Both the position numbers and the translations under genes were made by a program. The notes beneath the pieces are model-generated. The model was given only the letters and a program-made list of their open reading frames with translations. It did not search any database and was not told the origin of the DNA. Below, one piece after another: positions 27,052 through 35,525 of a DNA stretch of 64,000 bases. Position 1 is the stretch's first letter. The number at the start of each line of letters is the position of its first letter. Source of the DNA: Thioclava sp. SK-1 (GTDB lineage Bacteria > Pseudomonadota > Alphaproteobacteria > Rhodobacterales > Rhodobacteraceae); the NCBI RefSeq assembly GCF_001705665.1, contig NZ_MDHA01000025.1, positions 62,001-126,000 of the forward strand, written 5' to 3'.

Positions 27052-27462
27052 ATGCCGAAATTTTTGTTCATATTGCCGATGCTTGCCATCGTCGCGGCCT
27101 GCGGCACCCCGCAAGAGCGGTGTATCAACCGCTCCACCCGCGAATTGCGCACAATTGAACGTTTGTTGGACGAAGTTCAGGCGAATTTAGCCCGCGGCTA
27201 TGCATGGGAAGAATATGAGGTCACGCGTCGTCGCTGGTCAACCTGCGCCGTGGAAGAAATCACTCATCCCGATGGCACGGTCGAGCGGCGCAAAAAACGC
27301 TGTCTGGAACGCTATACCGAGACCGAGCGCCGGCGCGTACCGATTGATCCAGCAGCCGAGATTCGCAAACGTGACGGGCTGATCGCCAAAAGCCAGCAAT
27401 TGTCACAACAAGCGGCCGCAAATATCGCGGCGTGCAAAATGACCTATCCTGAAAGCGCCTGA
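27052..27462 (+). CDS. Putative lipoprotein of unknown function
   Basis: 136 residues beginning MPKFLFILPMLAIVAACG, a lipoprotein signal with the lipobox cysteine at residue 17. The ATG at 27052 is preceded by CGGAGGA. The mature part is highly charged, with an early CINRSTRELRTIERLLDEV, an Arg-rich middle (RRKKRCLERYTETERRRVP) and four further cysteines. A C-terminal helix follows (LIAKSQQLSQQAAANIAAC). I do not recognise a family with a known function; the pattern is that of conserved Rhodobacteraceae periplasmic lipoproteins. It is convergent with the SDR gene. Confidence 0.75.
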   Translation: MPKFLFILPMLAIVAACGTPQERCINRSTRELRTIERLLDEVQANLARGYAWEEYEVTRRRWSTCAVEEITHPDGTVERRKKRCLERYTETERRRVPIDPAAEIRKRDGLIAKSQQLSQQAAANIAACKMTYPESA

Positions 27463-27525
27463 CGCGACGCAAAAGAAACCCTGGCCCAACACCGCTCAAT
27501 CCGAAAATCATACGCGCGGCTGCAA

Positions 27526-28335
27526 TCAATAGGCAGGGACCTGAACGCCATCCATAATCCCGCGCCCGCCATCAACCGTAACGATCTGCCCGGTGGTAAA
27601 ACTTGCACCGGTTGACGCCAGGTATTGCACTGTCTCCACCAATTCGCTGGGCGATGCGATACGGCCCAAGGGCGTGCCGGCGATGATCGCTTCGCGCCAA
27701 TCGTCATGTTCTGCCAGGGAATCCTGCAACGACCGGCTCATAACCGACGCGAAAGACACACCGTTCACCCGGATCCGATGCGGTGCCAGCGCCACGGCCA
27801 ATCCGCGAATCGCCTGTTCTTGTGCGGCGCAAGAAATTGAATAGGCCAGTAGCTCAGGCTGCGAACGGCGCGCCGCAAGACTGGAGATATTGACGATCGA
27901 ACCGATTTCACCATCCGTGCGCCCGTCTTTCTCTGCTTGGGAAATCATCCGCTTGGCAGTCATCTGGGTGATCCGCAGGCTGGATTTCAGATTCTGGCTT
28001 AGCATTGCATCCAACACATCTTCAGATGGGTCCAGCGGATCACAGGGCTGAAAGCTGCGTGTGGTGTTGACCAAAATATCGATACGGTCAAAGGCATCAA
28101 TCGTTGCGGACAGCAGGTTCTTAACGGTCAGCTTCTGACACAGATCACCTGCGAAATACCGCGCCGGGCCATCGTCATTGGCCATATCGCCCAGCTCATC
28201 TTTCAACCGGGTTTCATCAATATCGGCCAAAACGACATTGGCACCGCGGTCCAGAAAATGCCGGGCAACCGCAAGGCCGATCCCATGCGCCGCACCTGTA
28301 ACGATGGCAGTCTTGCCAGAAATGGAAAGAGACAT
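27526..28335 (-). CDS. SDR-family protein lacking the catalytic Lys
   Basis: 269 residues of the short-chain dehydrogenase/reductase fold. The cofactor motif TGAAHGIGLAVA is at the N-terminus, followed by VLADIDETR, ILVNTTRSFQP (the NNAG-type strand is changed to NTTR), VNISSLAARRS with the catalytic Ser, and the C-terminal GQIVTVDGGRGIMDG. At the active site the expected Y-x-x-x-K reads Y-S-I-S-C, so the lysine is replaced by cysteine. This suggests a reduced or altered activity. The methyltransferase gene lies 45 bp upstream on the same strand. Confidence 0.85.
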   Translation of the reverse strand: MSLSISGKTAIVTGAAHGIGLAVARHFLDRGANVVLADIDETRLKDELGDMANDDGPARYFAGDLCQKLTVKNLLSATIDAFDRIDILVNTTRSFQPCDPLDPSEDVLDAMLSQNLKSSLRITQMTAKRMISQAEKDGRTDGEIGSIVNISSLAARRSQPELLAYSISCAAQEQAIRGLAVALAPHRIRVNGVSFASVMSRSLQDSLAEHDDWREAIIAGTPLGRIASPSELVETVQYLASTGASFTTGQIVTVDGGRGIMDGVQVPAY

Positions 28336-28380
28336 ATTCGCTCCGTAAACCGTGGACGTGAGTTGCTATTGCCAGAAAGA

Positions 28381-29451
28381 TCAGCGACGCGCGCGTGAGG
28401 CTTTGCCCCGCCGTGCCGCGCCCTGTGCCGCCGTGCCGGAATTTTGTGCGATCGCCCGTGCGCTGGCACTGGCGGTCATGGGTTTTTCGGCACGCAACAG
28501 TTTGAACCGCCCGTTGCCGCCGATTTCTTCAACATGATGGAAATGCACTGCCAAGCTGTCCTCATAAGGAAGGTGCCGGTTGGCGACCATCCACAACTTA
28601 CCCGACAGTGTCAGCATTTTTGCGGCCTGCGCAATAAAGGCCGCCCCCAATGATGGATCGCCCGCACGCCCGACATGAAACGGCGGGTTCATAATCACCG
28701 CCGATACGCGTTCGGTTGGTGTGTATTGTGTGGCATCCGCCCAAGTAAACCTGGCCCTTGGGTCGGTGATATTGGCCTGCGCACAATCCAATGCAGCGCG
28801 GTCGGCTTCGATCAGCTCCAGCGACTCAACGCCCTGCTTGGCCAAAATTTGCGCGGACAGCCAGCCCCAGCCGGCACCCAGATCCACAATCCGCGCAGGA
28901 AGTTTATCCGGCAAGGCCTGCGCCAACAGCGCCGAACCCTCGTCTATTTTTTCCGCCGAGAACACGCCGGGCACGGTCAAAAACCCCGGGGCGGGCGTCA
29001 AACGCGGCACAACCCAATCGACCAGCAGCTGCGGTGCCGCGGCAAAATAAGCGATCTTTCCATGGGCTTTGGACAAGGGTGCGGACAAAGCAACCGCATC
29101 ACGCAGGGATTTCAGAACTGAATCCACCCCGTCATGTTTGCCGCCATCAACATAGACCATACCGCCGGGCGTTACGCATGTCGCAGCAGCAGCAAGGCAA
29201 TTGCGGATCTGCTGTTTTGATCGTGATAAAAACACCAGCGCCGCGCTGTAACCGTCTTGCGGATAAAACGAAACACTATAGCCCCGCGCCGTCAGCGCTG
29301 CGTGATCGGGCGCAAAGCCACAAATCACATCAAGCCGATCACGAGGCAGATCCCCCAGATCCGACCCGGCGTCAGCGCCAAACACCACGATCCGACCCTC
29401 TGGCGGCAAAGGAACGGTATCCAGCACAAGCGATAAACGCGGATGGGTCAT
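28381..29451 (-). CDS. RsmC-like class I methyltransferase (16S rRNA G1207 type)
   Basis: 356 residues. The N-terminal half is the degenerate methyltransferase-like domain of RsmC-type enzymes; the C-terminal half carries the active domain, with SAM motif I VDLGAGWGWLSAQIL and the catalytic NPPF motif (VIMNPPFHVGRAG). KLWMVANRHLPYE then precedes the C-terminal FKLLRAEKPM block. It probably methylates the exocyclic N2 of a guanine in 16S rRNA. The tail is rich in Ala, Arg and Lys. clpS lies 28 bp upstream on the same strand (its stop at 29480), so the two genes may share a transcript. Confidence 0.87.
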   Translation of the reverse strand: MTHPRLSLVLDTVPLPPEGRIVVFGADAGSDLGDLPRDRLDVICGFAPDHAALTARGYSVSFYPQDGYSAALVFLSRSKQQIRNCLAAAATCVTPGGMVYVDGGKHDGVDSVLKSLRDAVALSAPLSKAHGKIAYFAAAPQLLVDWVVPRLTPAPGFLTVPGVFSAEKIDEGSALLAQALPDKLPARIVDLGAGWGWLSAQILAKQGVESLELIEADRAALDCAQANITDPRARFTWADATQYTPTERVSAVIMNPPFHVGRAGDPSLGAAFIAQAAKMLTLSGKLWMVANRHLPYEDSLAVHFHHVEEIGGNGRFKLLRAEKPMTASASARAIAQNSGTAAQGAARRGKASRARR

Positions 29452-29479
29452 GGCATCACCTTATGCAACACCGCCGGGG

Positions 29480-29812
29480 TCATTCCTTTTCCATCGTACA
29501 TTGCAAAGGATGCTGGTGGCGGCGGGCAAAATCCATCACCTGCGCCACTTTGGTTTCGGCAACCTCATGCGAGAAGACGCCGACAACCGCCAGACCCTTT
29601 TTATGCACGGTCAGCATGATCTCAAAGCTTTGCGCATGTGTCATTCCAAAGAACCGCTCCAGAATATGCACGACGAATTCCATCGGCGTGTAATCATCAT
29701 TCAGCAGCAGAACCTTATACATGGGCGGACGCTGGGTCTTGGGACGTGTTTTCGTCGCCAGACCGGCATCGCCGTCATGGTTGTCACCATTTTTGTCGCC
29801 GTCATCGGCCAT
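29480..29812 (-). CDS. clpS: ATP-dependent Clp protease adaptor ClpS
   Basis: Delivers N-end-rule substrates to ClpAP. The core [27 protein letters not shown]-type block is intact, with the N-degron pocket residues N-D-D-Y, and [24 protein letters not shown] and [11 protein letters not shown] finish the protein. I place the start at the ATG at 29812 ([10 protein letters not shown]), giving 110 residues, near the family length. Earlier in-frame ATGs at 29815, 29839 and 29866 are possible; none has a convincing ribosome-binding site. It is divergent from the HAD gene. Confidence 0.9.
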   Translation of the reverse strand: MADDGDKNGDNHDGDAGLATKTRPKTQRPPMYKVLLLNDDYTPMEFVVHILERFFGMTHAQSFEIMLTVHKKGLAVVGVFSHEVAETKVAQVMDFARRHQHPLQCTMEKE

Positions 29813-29962
29813 CATATATACAGGCTCGCGCACGCGCATAATCTCGTTTGAATCGCTGATGTTCATCTGGCGGAATATAGGGGTATCCTCAGATATGAAA
29901 ACCCTTTCACATAGCGGAATCCACAGCCAGTTTGCCACCAATGGGTTAAAGAGGATGAAAAC

Positions 29963-30673
29963 ATGGAGAAACTTACCGCTCTGGGCTTCGATGCAGATGA
30001 TACCTTATAGCACAATGAGCGCTTCTTTCATCTGACTCAGGCCCGATTTCACGACCTGATGGCACCGCATGCCGATCCCGAACACCTGTCCAGCCGTCTT
30101 CTTGCCGCCGAGCGACGCAATATCGCGCATTACGGTTTTGGCGTGAAGGGCTTTACCCTGTCCCTGATCGAAACTGCCCTGGAGGTGTCCAACAACACCG
30201 TCCCAGGATCGGTCATCCGCGACATCATAGCGGCTGGGCGCGAAATGCTGGCCCATCCGGTCGATTTGCTGCCCCATGCCCGCAGCGTGATCGAGACCCT
30301 GTCGCGCGATTTCCACATTATTTTGGTGACCAAAGGCGATCTTCTGGACCAAGAGCGCAAGCTGGCGCAATCGGGTCTGGGTGATCTGTTCGATGCCGTC
30401 GAGATCGTGTCCGATAAAACCGAGGCCACCTATCGCTCGGTTTTCAACCGCCATGCGGATGGCGCTACGATGGGCGCGATGATCGGCAATTCGATGCGCT
30501 CTGACGTGTTGCCGATGATCGCGGCGGGGGGCTGGGGGATCTATGTCCCGCATGAGCTGACATGGGGCTATGAACTTGCCGAACACCCTGAAAACCACAC
30601 ACGATTCGCGGAAATCGACTCATTGGCCGATTTGCCGGATTTGGTCGCAAAAATATCCGAACCAATCACATAA
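29963..30673 (+). pseudogene. HAD-family hydrolase interrupted by an amber codon
   Basis: Reading from the ATG at 29963 (GAGGA ribosome-binding site at 29951-29955) gives [15 protein letters not shown], then TAG at 30008-30010, then HNERFFHLTQARFHD in the same frame, continuing to 30673. Related HAD hydrolases have D-x-D-D-T-L-W-x-N-E here, so the stop replaces the Trp codon TGG by one G-to-A change. The rest is well conserved: GFGVKGFTLSLIETALE, IILVTKGDLLDQERKL (motif II region), and IGNSMRSDVLPMIAAGGWGIYVP (motif IV). A restart at the ATG at 30059 would make 204 residues without the catalytic motif I aspartates. Loss is likely unless TAG is read through. Confidence 0.85.
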
Positions 30674-30710
30674 CGCCCGCCCTTGATCTGCCGCAACGTC
30701 AGCCATCACT

Positions 30711-30723
30711 TGCCGTAACGGCA
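30711..30723. repeat. Short palindrome upstream of the D,D-carboxypeptidase gene
   Basis: TGCCGTAACGGCA is a perfect 13-bp palindrome overlapping a second inverted repeat, GTAACG-GCAG-CGTTAC. It lies 212 bp before the start of the carboxypeptidase gene. It may be an operator or part of a transcription end for the HAD gene; nothing else was recognised in the 262-bp spacer. Confidence 0.3.
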
Positions 30724-30935
30724 GCGTTACATAAGGTTACAGGCCAAGCCCGCCTATAGGTCGCGGATCGGGCGAAACGCCGCCACTACATCTTGCGGTA
30801 TTGCATGAATGTCGCAGCGAATGTCTTTGAAATTCCGCCATTTTCACGGATGAAGGGCCGTGTTAACGTGATCTTCATAAGCTCCGACTGTCAAAAAAAA
30901 TGCGGAGCACCTGAGGCAGATTAAGGACAAGAACC

Positions 30936-32597
30936 GTGACCACGCTTTCATGCTGGGTCCGATCCGGGCTATTCGCAGTAATGCTCATGTGCGCGCCGAT
31001 TCTAGCGGCCGCTGCGCCCTATGCGGCGCTCGTCATGGACATGCGCACCGGTGAGGTCCTTTATTCCAAGAACGAAGACACCCGATTGCATCCGGCGTCT
31101 TTGACCAAAATGATGACGTTGTACATCGCTTTTCAGGCGATTGAGCATGGCGAAATCAGTCTGGATTCGGTTGTTACCGTTTCGGCCAATGCGGCGTCAA
31201 AGCCGCCATCGCGGCTGGGGCTGAAAACCGGACAAAAAATTAAGCTGCGCTACCTGATCCGTGGCGCTGCGTTAAAATCGGGCAATGATGCGGCCTCGGC
31301 CATCGGCGATGCGTTGGGCGGCAGTGAAGCCGGCTTTGCCGCGCGGATGAACGCGACTGCCAAGGCTTTGGGCATGAAGAACTCCACGTTCCGCAATGCC
31401 AACGGGCTGACCACACAGGGCCATATGTCGACCGCCCGTGATATGACCTTGTTGGGCCGGCACCTGTTCTATGATTTTCCGCAATATTATAACCTGTTCT
31501 CGCGTCGCTCTGCCGATGCTGGGATCAAGACTGTCTACTCCACCAACCGCCGTTTTCTGGATGCCTATGAGGGCGCGGATGGGATTAAGACCGGCTATAC
31601 CTCGGCGGCAGGGTTCAACCTGACAGCCTCGGCTAAGCGCGGTTCCAAGCGGATCATTGCAACCGTGTTTGGTGGCACATCCACGGCACAGCGGAACGCG
31701 AAAATGGCCGAGCTGATGGACCTGGGCTTTAAGCGTGCGCCAGACCGTGCACGGGTGCAAAAACCGGCCGAACCGGGTTTGATCGCGGTTGCGCCGCAAT
31801 CGGGATCTGTGGCACGCGTAGCTGCGGTGAAATCCAGCCCACGCCCCCTGCCCCGCCCTGGTATCGCCACTCATGATGCGGATGCGATCCAACTGGCGTT
31901 GCAGGCCGCACAGGCCGCCCCAATTGCGCCGGTTCAGACGGCAGCTGCCGTGGCCGAAAGCCTGACCCCATTGGCCGAGGTTGCCGAAGAGGCCGTCGAA
32001 TTGGCCAGCACGGTTGCAAGCAATGCGCTGGACAGCAGCCCGCGTCCACTGCGCGCCCCAAATCGTGCATCCTCGATCCGCGTGGCCGCTGTAACCCCTG
32101 CCCCACAGCCTGAGGAAGAATCCAGCACCATCGAGATCGCACAAGGTGAGCCTGACGAGTCCATCTTCGACGATGCTGTAGCCGAAGGCGATGCGCCCTC
32201 TGACGGGCCGATTTTTGCGCAATCCTCTACCGTTCAACCAGAAACATTGGCGATGCTGGAACGCACGAAACCCTCCGACACGATGATTTTAGCGGCGCTG
32301 AACCCGCCTGCGGCGGCGCCTTCGCAAAAGCCACGCGTTGTGGCGCGTGGGTCCAGCTCGGGTGGCCGTAACTGGAGCATAACCCTGGGTCTGCACAATT
32401 CGGAATTTCATGCACAGCAGGCGCTGTTAAAAACCGCATTGATGGAGTCGGAAACCCTGGGCGATGCCTTGCGCAAAGTGGCCAAGCGCACCCGCGGCTA
32501 TGAGGCGAACTTTGTCGGTCTGACACAGGATATGGCATCGCTAGCCTGTGCGCGTCTTGCCGCGCGCGACATGAACTGCGCTGTGGTCGGGCCCTAA
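30936..32597 (+). CDS. D-alanyl-D-alanine carboxypeptidase with C-terminal SPOR-type domain
   Basis: 553 residues. A Sec signal (GLFAVMLMCAPILAAAAP) is followed by a class C low-molecular-weight penicillin-binding-protein domain of the S11 family. Active-site motifs are S55-L-T-K58, S115-G-N117 and K218-T-G220. About 200 residues of Ala/Pro/Glu-rich linker follow, then a C-terminal SPOR-like domain (NWSITLGLHNSEFHAQQALLK to residue 553), which would bind denuded septal peptidoglycan. The enzyme trims the terminal D-Ala of pentapeptide in the periplasm. The start is the GTG at 30936. It is convergent with ccoS; a strong terminator separates them. Confidence 0.9.
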   Translation: MTTLSCWVRSGLFAVMLMCAPILAAAAPYAALVMDMRTGEVLYSKNEDTRLHPASLTKMMTLYIAFQAIEHGEISLDSVVTVSANAASKPPSRLGLKTGQKIKLRYLIRGAALKSGNDAASAIGDALGGSEAGFAARMNATAKALGMKNSTFRNANGLTTQGHMSTARDMTLLGRHLFYDFPQYYNLFSRRSADAGIKTVYSTNRRFLDAYEGADGIKTGYTSAAGFNLTASAKRGSKRIIATVFGGTSTAQRNAKMAELMDLGFKRAPDRARVQKPAEPGLIAVAPQSGSVARVAAVKSSPRPLPRPGIATHDADAIQLALQAAQAAPIAPVQTAAAVAESLTPLAEVAEEAVELASTVASNALDSSPRPLRAPNRASSIRVAAVTPAPQPEEESSTIEIAQGEPDESIFDDAVAEGDAPSDGPIFAQSSTVQPETLAMLERTKPSDTMILAALNPPAAAPSQKPRVVARGSSSGGRNWSITLGLHNSEFHAQQALLKTALMESETLGDALRKVAKRTRGYEANFVGLTQDMASLACARLAARDMNCAVVGP

Positions 32598-32641
32598 GCC
32601 AAGCGCCCTGCTTTGACCTAGTCCAATATATGAGAGAAAGT

Positions 32642-32683
32642 ATGCGCCCCGGTTGAAATTCCGGGGCGCATGCGCGCTTTTTT
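32642..32683. terminator. Terminator between the carboxypeptidase gene and ccoS
   Basis: Perfect 11-bp stem ATGCGCCCCGG/CCGGGGCGCAT (32642-32652 and 32661-32671) with an 8-nt loop, followed by GCGCGCTTTTTT on the plus strand. It acts for the plus-strand gene and may also end the ccoGHIS transcript. Confidence 0.85.
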
Positions 32684-32697
32684 AGGCGGGACATGCG

Positions 32698-32856
32698 TTA
32701 CGGCTTTGGATGATTGTCGTAATCAGAGGATAAGATCCGTTGCGCATCACCTTGCGGATCCTCATATTGGCGCGCCCGCAGGGCCCAGAAAAACGCCGCA
32801 AGCCCCGCACCGCCCAACAGCAGTGATACTGGAATAAGATAGCTCAGGATCGCCAT
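32698..32856 (-). CDS. ccoS: cbb3-type cytochrome oxidase assembly protein CcoS
   Basis: A 52-residue protein too short for many ORF callers. It starts MAILSYLIPVSLLLGGAGLAAFFWALRARQYEDP, one transmembrane helix followed by the conserved F-x-W-x-x-R-x-x-Q-Y-[DE]-D-x-x-G-D-x-x-R-[IL]-L pattern (QGDAQRILSSDYD). CcoS is needed to put the haem and copper cofactors into CcoN. It lies 10 bp after ccoI at the end of the ccoGHIS operon. Confidence 0.93.
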   Translation of the reverse strand: MAILSYLIPVSLLLGGAGLAAFFWALRARQYEDPQGDAQRILSSDYDNHPKP

Positions 32857-32866
32857 TATTTTCCCT

Positions 32867-35065
32867 TTATCGCCCCGATTTCAGGCGCAGCGCATTCAGT
32901 GATACCGATATGGATGATGCCGACATCGCCAATGCCGCCCCAAGCGGCGTGGCAAGTCCCGCCAATGCAACCGGCACAGCTATCATATTATAACCCGCTG
33001 CAATCGCAAAATTTTGCTTAATCCGGCGGCGGGCCGAACGCGCGACATGCAGCGCCTGAACCACCGGCATCAAGGACGCACCCATCAATACAATATCGGA
33101 GGCCGCGCGCGCCGCATCCAAGGCCGAAGCCGGTGAAATCGAAACATAGGCTGTGCTAAGGGCGACGGTATCGTTCAACCCATCGCCCACCATCAGCACA
33201 TGCGCCCCGTTTGCGGTCGCATTGGCAATGACCCGTGCTTTATCTTCGGGGCGCGCGGCACCATGCCACTGGGCAATCCCCAATTTCTGCGCCAGATCCT
33301 GCACTGTCGCCGGGGCATCACCTGACACCAACAGCACATGAATACCCTGATTGATCAGCGCCGAGACGACCTCGGCTGCACCCTCACGCAGCTGGTCGGT
33401 GCAGCGGATCACATGGCACGCTTGCCCGACGCGCAGATAGGTTGCCGTCGCAGCCACGCTGTCACAACCGACCCATTGCGCCCGGCCCAAGCGCACCGGC
33501 TGGCCCTGATAAGTGGCGGCAATACCATCGCCGGCGATCTCATGCAGATTTTCCAAGAGGGCGGGCACCACGCCAAGCGCGCTGGCACCCGATGCAACAG
33601 CGCGGGCCAGAGGATGCGCCGAGCCTTGCGCCAAGGCCGCCGCCACCGAAAGGGCGCGCGGATCAAGCTTGGGCAGATCCACGGGCTGCGGCTCACCCAG
33701 TGTCAGCGTCCCGGTTTTATCGAAGACCACGGTATCCACCTGCGCCAAACGTTCCAGCGCGGTGCCGCTTTTGATCAACATCCCACGGCGGAACAATCGC
33801 CCAGAGGCCGATGTCACCACCGCCGGAACCGCCAGCCCCAAGGCACAGGGGCATGTAATGATCAACACCGCAGACGCCACATTCAGCGACAGGCGCATAT
33901 CGCGGCTGAACCACAGCCACACCGCAAAGCTGGATAGGGCCAGAAGATGCACGATCGGGGCATAGGCCCGCGCCGCCCGCTCTGCCAAGGATGTGTATTT
34001 CGACCGCGCCGATTCCGCATGCGCCACCAGATCAGCCATACGGTGTAACGCGCTGTCGCGCCCCGCAGCGGTCACGCGCAGTTGCATCGGCCCGGTCAGG
34101 TTCACCTCTCCCGCGCATAGGCTGTCACCGGGGCCGACCGTAACCGGCAAGGTCTCACCGCTGAGGACAGAGCGATCCATCTCTGAGCGGCCCGTTTCAA
34201 TGACAGCATCCGCAGGCACCCGCGCGCCCGGGCGCAATCGCAACCGATCCCCCGGGCACAAATCGGCCACGGGGATATCTTCTTCTGCACCGTCATCACG
34301 CAACCGGGTGGCCCGCGCCACCTCCAGCGCGGCAAGCTCCTGTGCAGCCGAACGCGCCACGGCACGGGTGCGGAAATCCAGATATCGCCCCACCAGCAGG
34401 AAAAAGGTCAGCATCACCGCCGCATCGAAATAGGCATGATGCCCAGCCTGTGTTGTTTCATAAAACGACATTCCCGTGGCCAAAATGATCGCCAGCGAAA
34501 TTGGCACATCCATCCCCAGACGCCGCGCACGCAAGGCACCCAGGGCCGAGGCGAAAAAGGGCCGGGCTGCAAAAATCACTGTGGGCAGGGCAATGGCCGC
34601 CGAGATCCAGTGGAACAGATCGCGCGTGGCATGATCGGCCCCCGACCAAACCGCAACCGACAAGAGCATGATATTCATCATCGCAAAGCCCGACACGCCA
34701 ATTCGCATCAGTAAGTCGCGCCCGGCCTTGTCAGTTTGGGTAAGGGACAGCACCGTCTGATCCAGCTCATGCGCCTCATATCCGATCTGCGCCAGGCAGG
34801 TGATCAGCTCTGTCGCCGTCACGGTAGGCTCTGCCACGACACTGACCCGTTTCAACGTCAAATTCACCCGGGCAGAGCGCACACCGCGATGATGGCTCAG
34901 GGCACGTTCCACATCCGAGATACAGATGGCACAATGAATCGCGGGCAACGACAGCAACAGGCCGCCCCTCGCGGCCTGCTGCGCCACGGCGCATGCAGCA
35001 GGGGCGGCAGCACAGGCGGGACATGCTGAAACGGGCAAGTGCATATCAGCTGCAACATCGACCAT
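32867..35065 (-). CDS. ccoI: Copper-translocating P1B-type ATPase for cbb3 oxidase assembly
   Basis: 732 residues. The N-terminus is Cys-rich (SACPACAAAPAACA) and is followed by a heavy-metal domain with C45-A-I-C48. Eight membrane helices surround the transport motif C405-P-C407 (IITCPCALGLAVP); the phosphorylated aspartate is D449 in DKTGTLTLGE, and GDGLNDTVAL is the hinge motif. It exports or delivers copper to the periplasmic side for CcoN. It lies between ccoH and ccoS, the standard CcoI position. Confidence 0.94.
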   Translation of the reverse strand: MVDVAADMHLPVSACPACAAAPAACAVAQQAARGGLLLSLPAIHCAICISDVERALSHHRGVRSARVNLTLKRVSVVAEPTVTATELITCLAQIGYEAHELDQTVLSLTQTDKAGRDLLMRIGVSGFAMMNIMLLSVAVWSGADHATRDLFHWISAAIALPTVIFAARPFFASALGALRARRLGMDVPISLAIILATGMSFYETTQAGHHAYFDAAVMLTFFLLVGRYLDFRTRAVARSAAQELAALEVARATRLRDDGAEEDIPVADLCPGDRLRLRPGARVPADAVIETGRSEMDRSVLSGETLPVTVGPGDSLCAGEVNLTGPMQLRVTAAGRDSALHRMADLVAHAESARSKYTSLAERAARAYAPIVHLLALSSFAVWLWFSRDMRLSLNVASAVLIITCPCALGLAVPAVVTSASGRLFRRGMLIKSGTALERLAQVDTVVFDKTGTLTLGEPQPVDLPKLDPRALSVAAALAQGSAHPLARAVASGASALGVVPALLENLHEIAGDGIAATYQGQPVRLGRAQWVGCDSVAATATYLRVGQACHVIRCTDQLREGAAEVVSALINQGIHVLLVSGDAPATVQDLAQKLGIAQWHGAARPEDKARVIANATANGAHVLMVGDGLNDTVALSTAYVSISPASALDAARAASDIVLMGASLMPVVQALHVARSARRRIKQNFAIAAGYNMIAVPVALAGLATPLGAALAMSASSISVSLNALRLKSGR

Positions 35066-35069
35066 CTCC

Positions 35070-35525
35070 TTAACCTTTCACAAACATATCAATACGTTGT
35101 CGAAATTGAGTGCCGTCTTTCGCTGTGGCATTCAGATGCACAAGCCACGCGCCGGGCGTCAATGTGATCGGCGCGCTATACACGCCGCCCTGATTGGAGA
35201 ACTGCGGCCTGCGATCGGCACCGGCATAGGTTTTGCGCCCCACCAGCGCGGACAAATCAGCAATCGGCGCTGGCAGCCCCTGGGCATCGCGGATGACAAA
35301 GGACAGCTCTCCATTGTGGTAGCGGGGCTCAACATGCCAGCCCAGTGCCAGCTGCGCGGCGCGTGCAGCATTGAATTTTTGCGATGCGATATACGAATTT
35401 TGCACCTCTAGCCCCGGAAAGGTCGACACGGCTTGATAGGCCATCACAAGATTCACCCCGATGATCACACCAAAGGCCGCGATCATCGCACCCAGAACAT
35501 GTTTTCCTGTAAGCTCTCGCATCAA
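35070..35525 (-). CDS. ccoH: cbb3 oxidase assembly protein CcoH (FixH family)
   Basis: 151 residues with an N-terminal transmembrane helix (HVLGAMIAAFGVIIGVNLVMAYQAV) and a periplasmic FixH domain, including QNSYIASQKFNAARAAQLALGW and the C-terminal GAWLVHLNATAKDGTQFRQ. It stabilises the oxidase during assembly. Its start overlaps the ccoG stop and ccoI begins 4 bp downstream, in the usual GHIS order. Confidence 0.92.
   Translation of the reverse strand: MMRELTGKHVLGAMIAAFGVIIGVNLVMAYQAVSTFPGLEVQNSYIASQKFNAARAAQLALGWHVEPRYHNGELSFVIRDAQGLPAPIADLSALVGRKTYAGADRRPQFSNQGGVYSAPITLTPGAWLVHLNATAKDGTQFRQRIDMFVKG

Noticed and set aside
31272-32237. A 321-codon open frame opposite the D,D-carboxypeptidase gene
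   Set aside because: The sense strand encodes all active-site motifs of the carboxypeptidase; the antisense frame has shadow-like composition.
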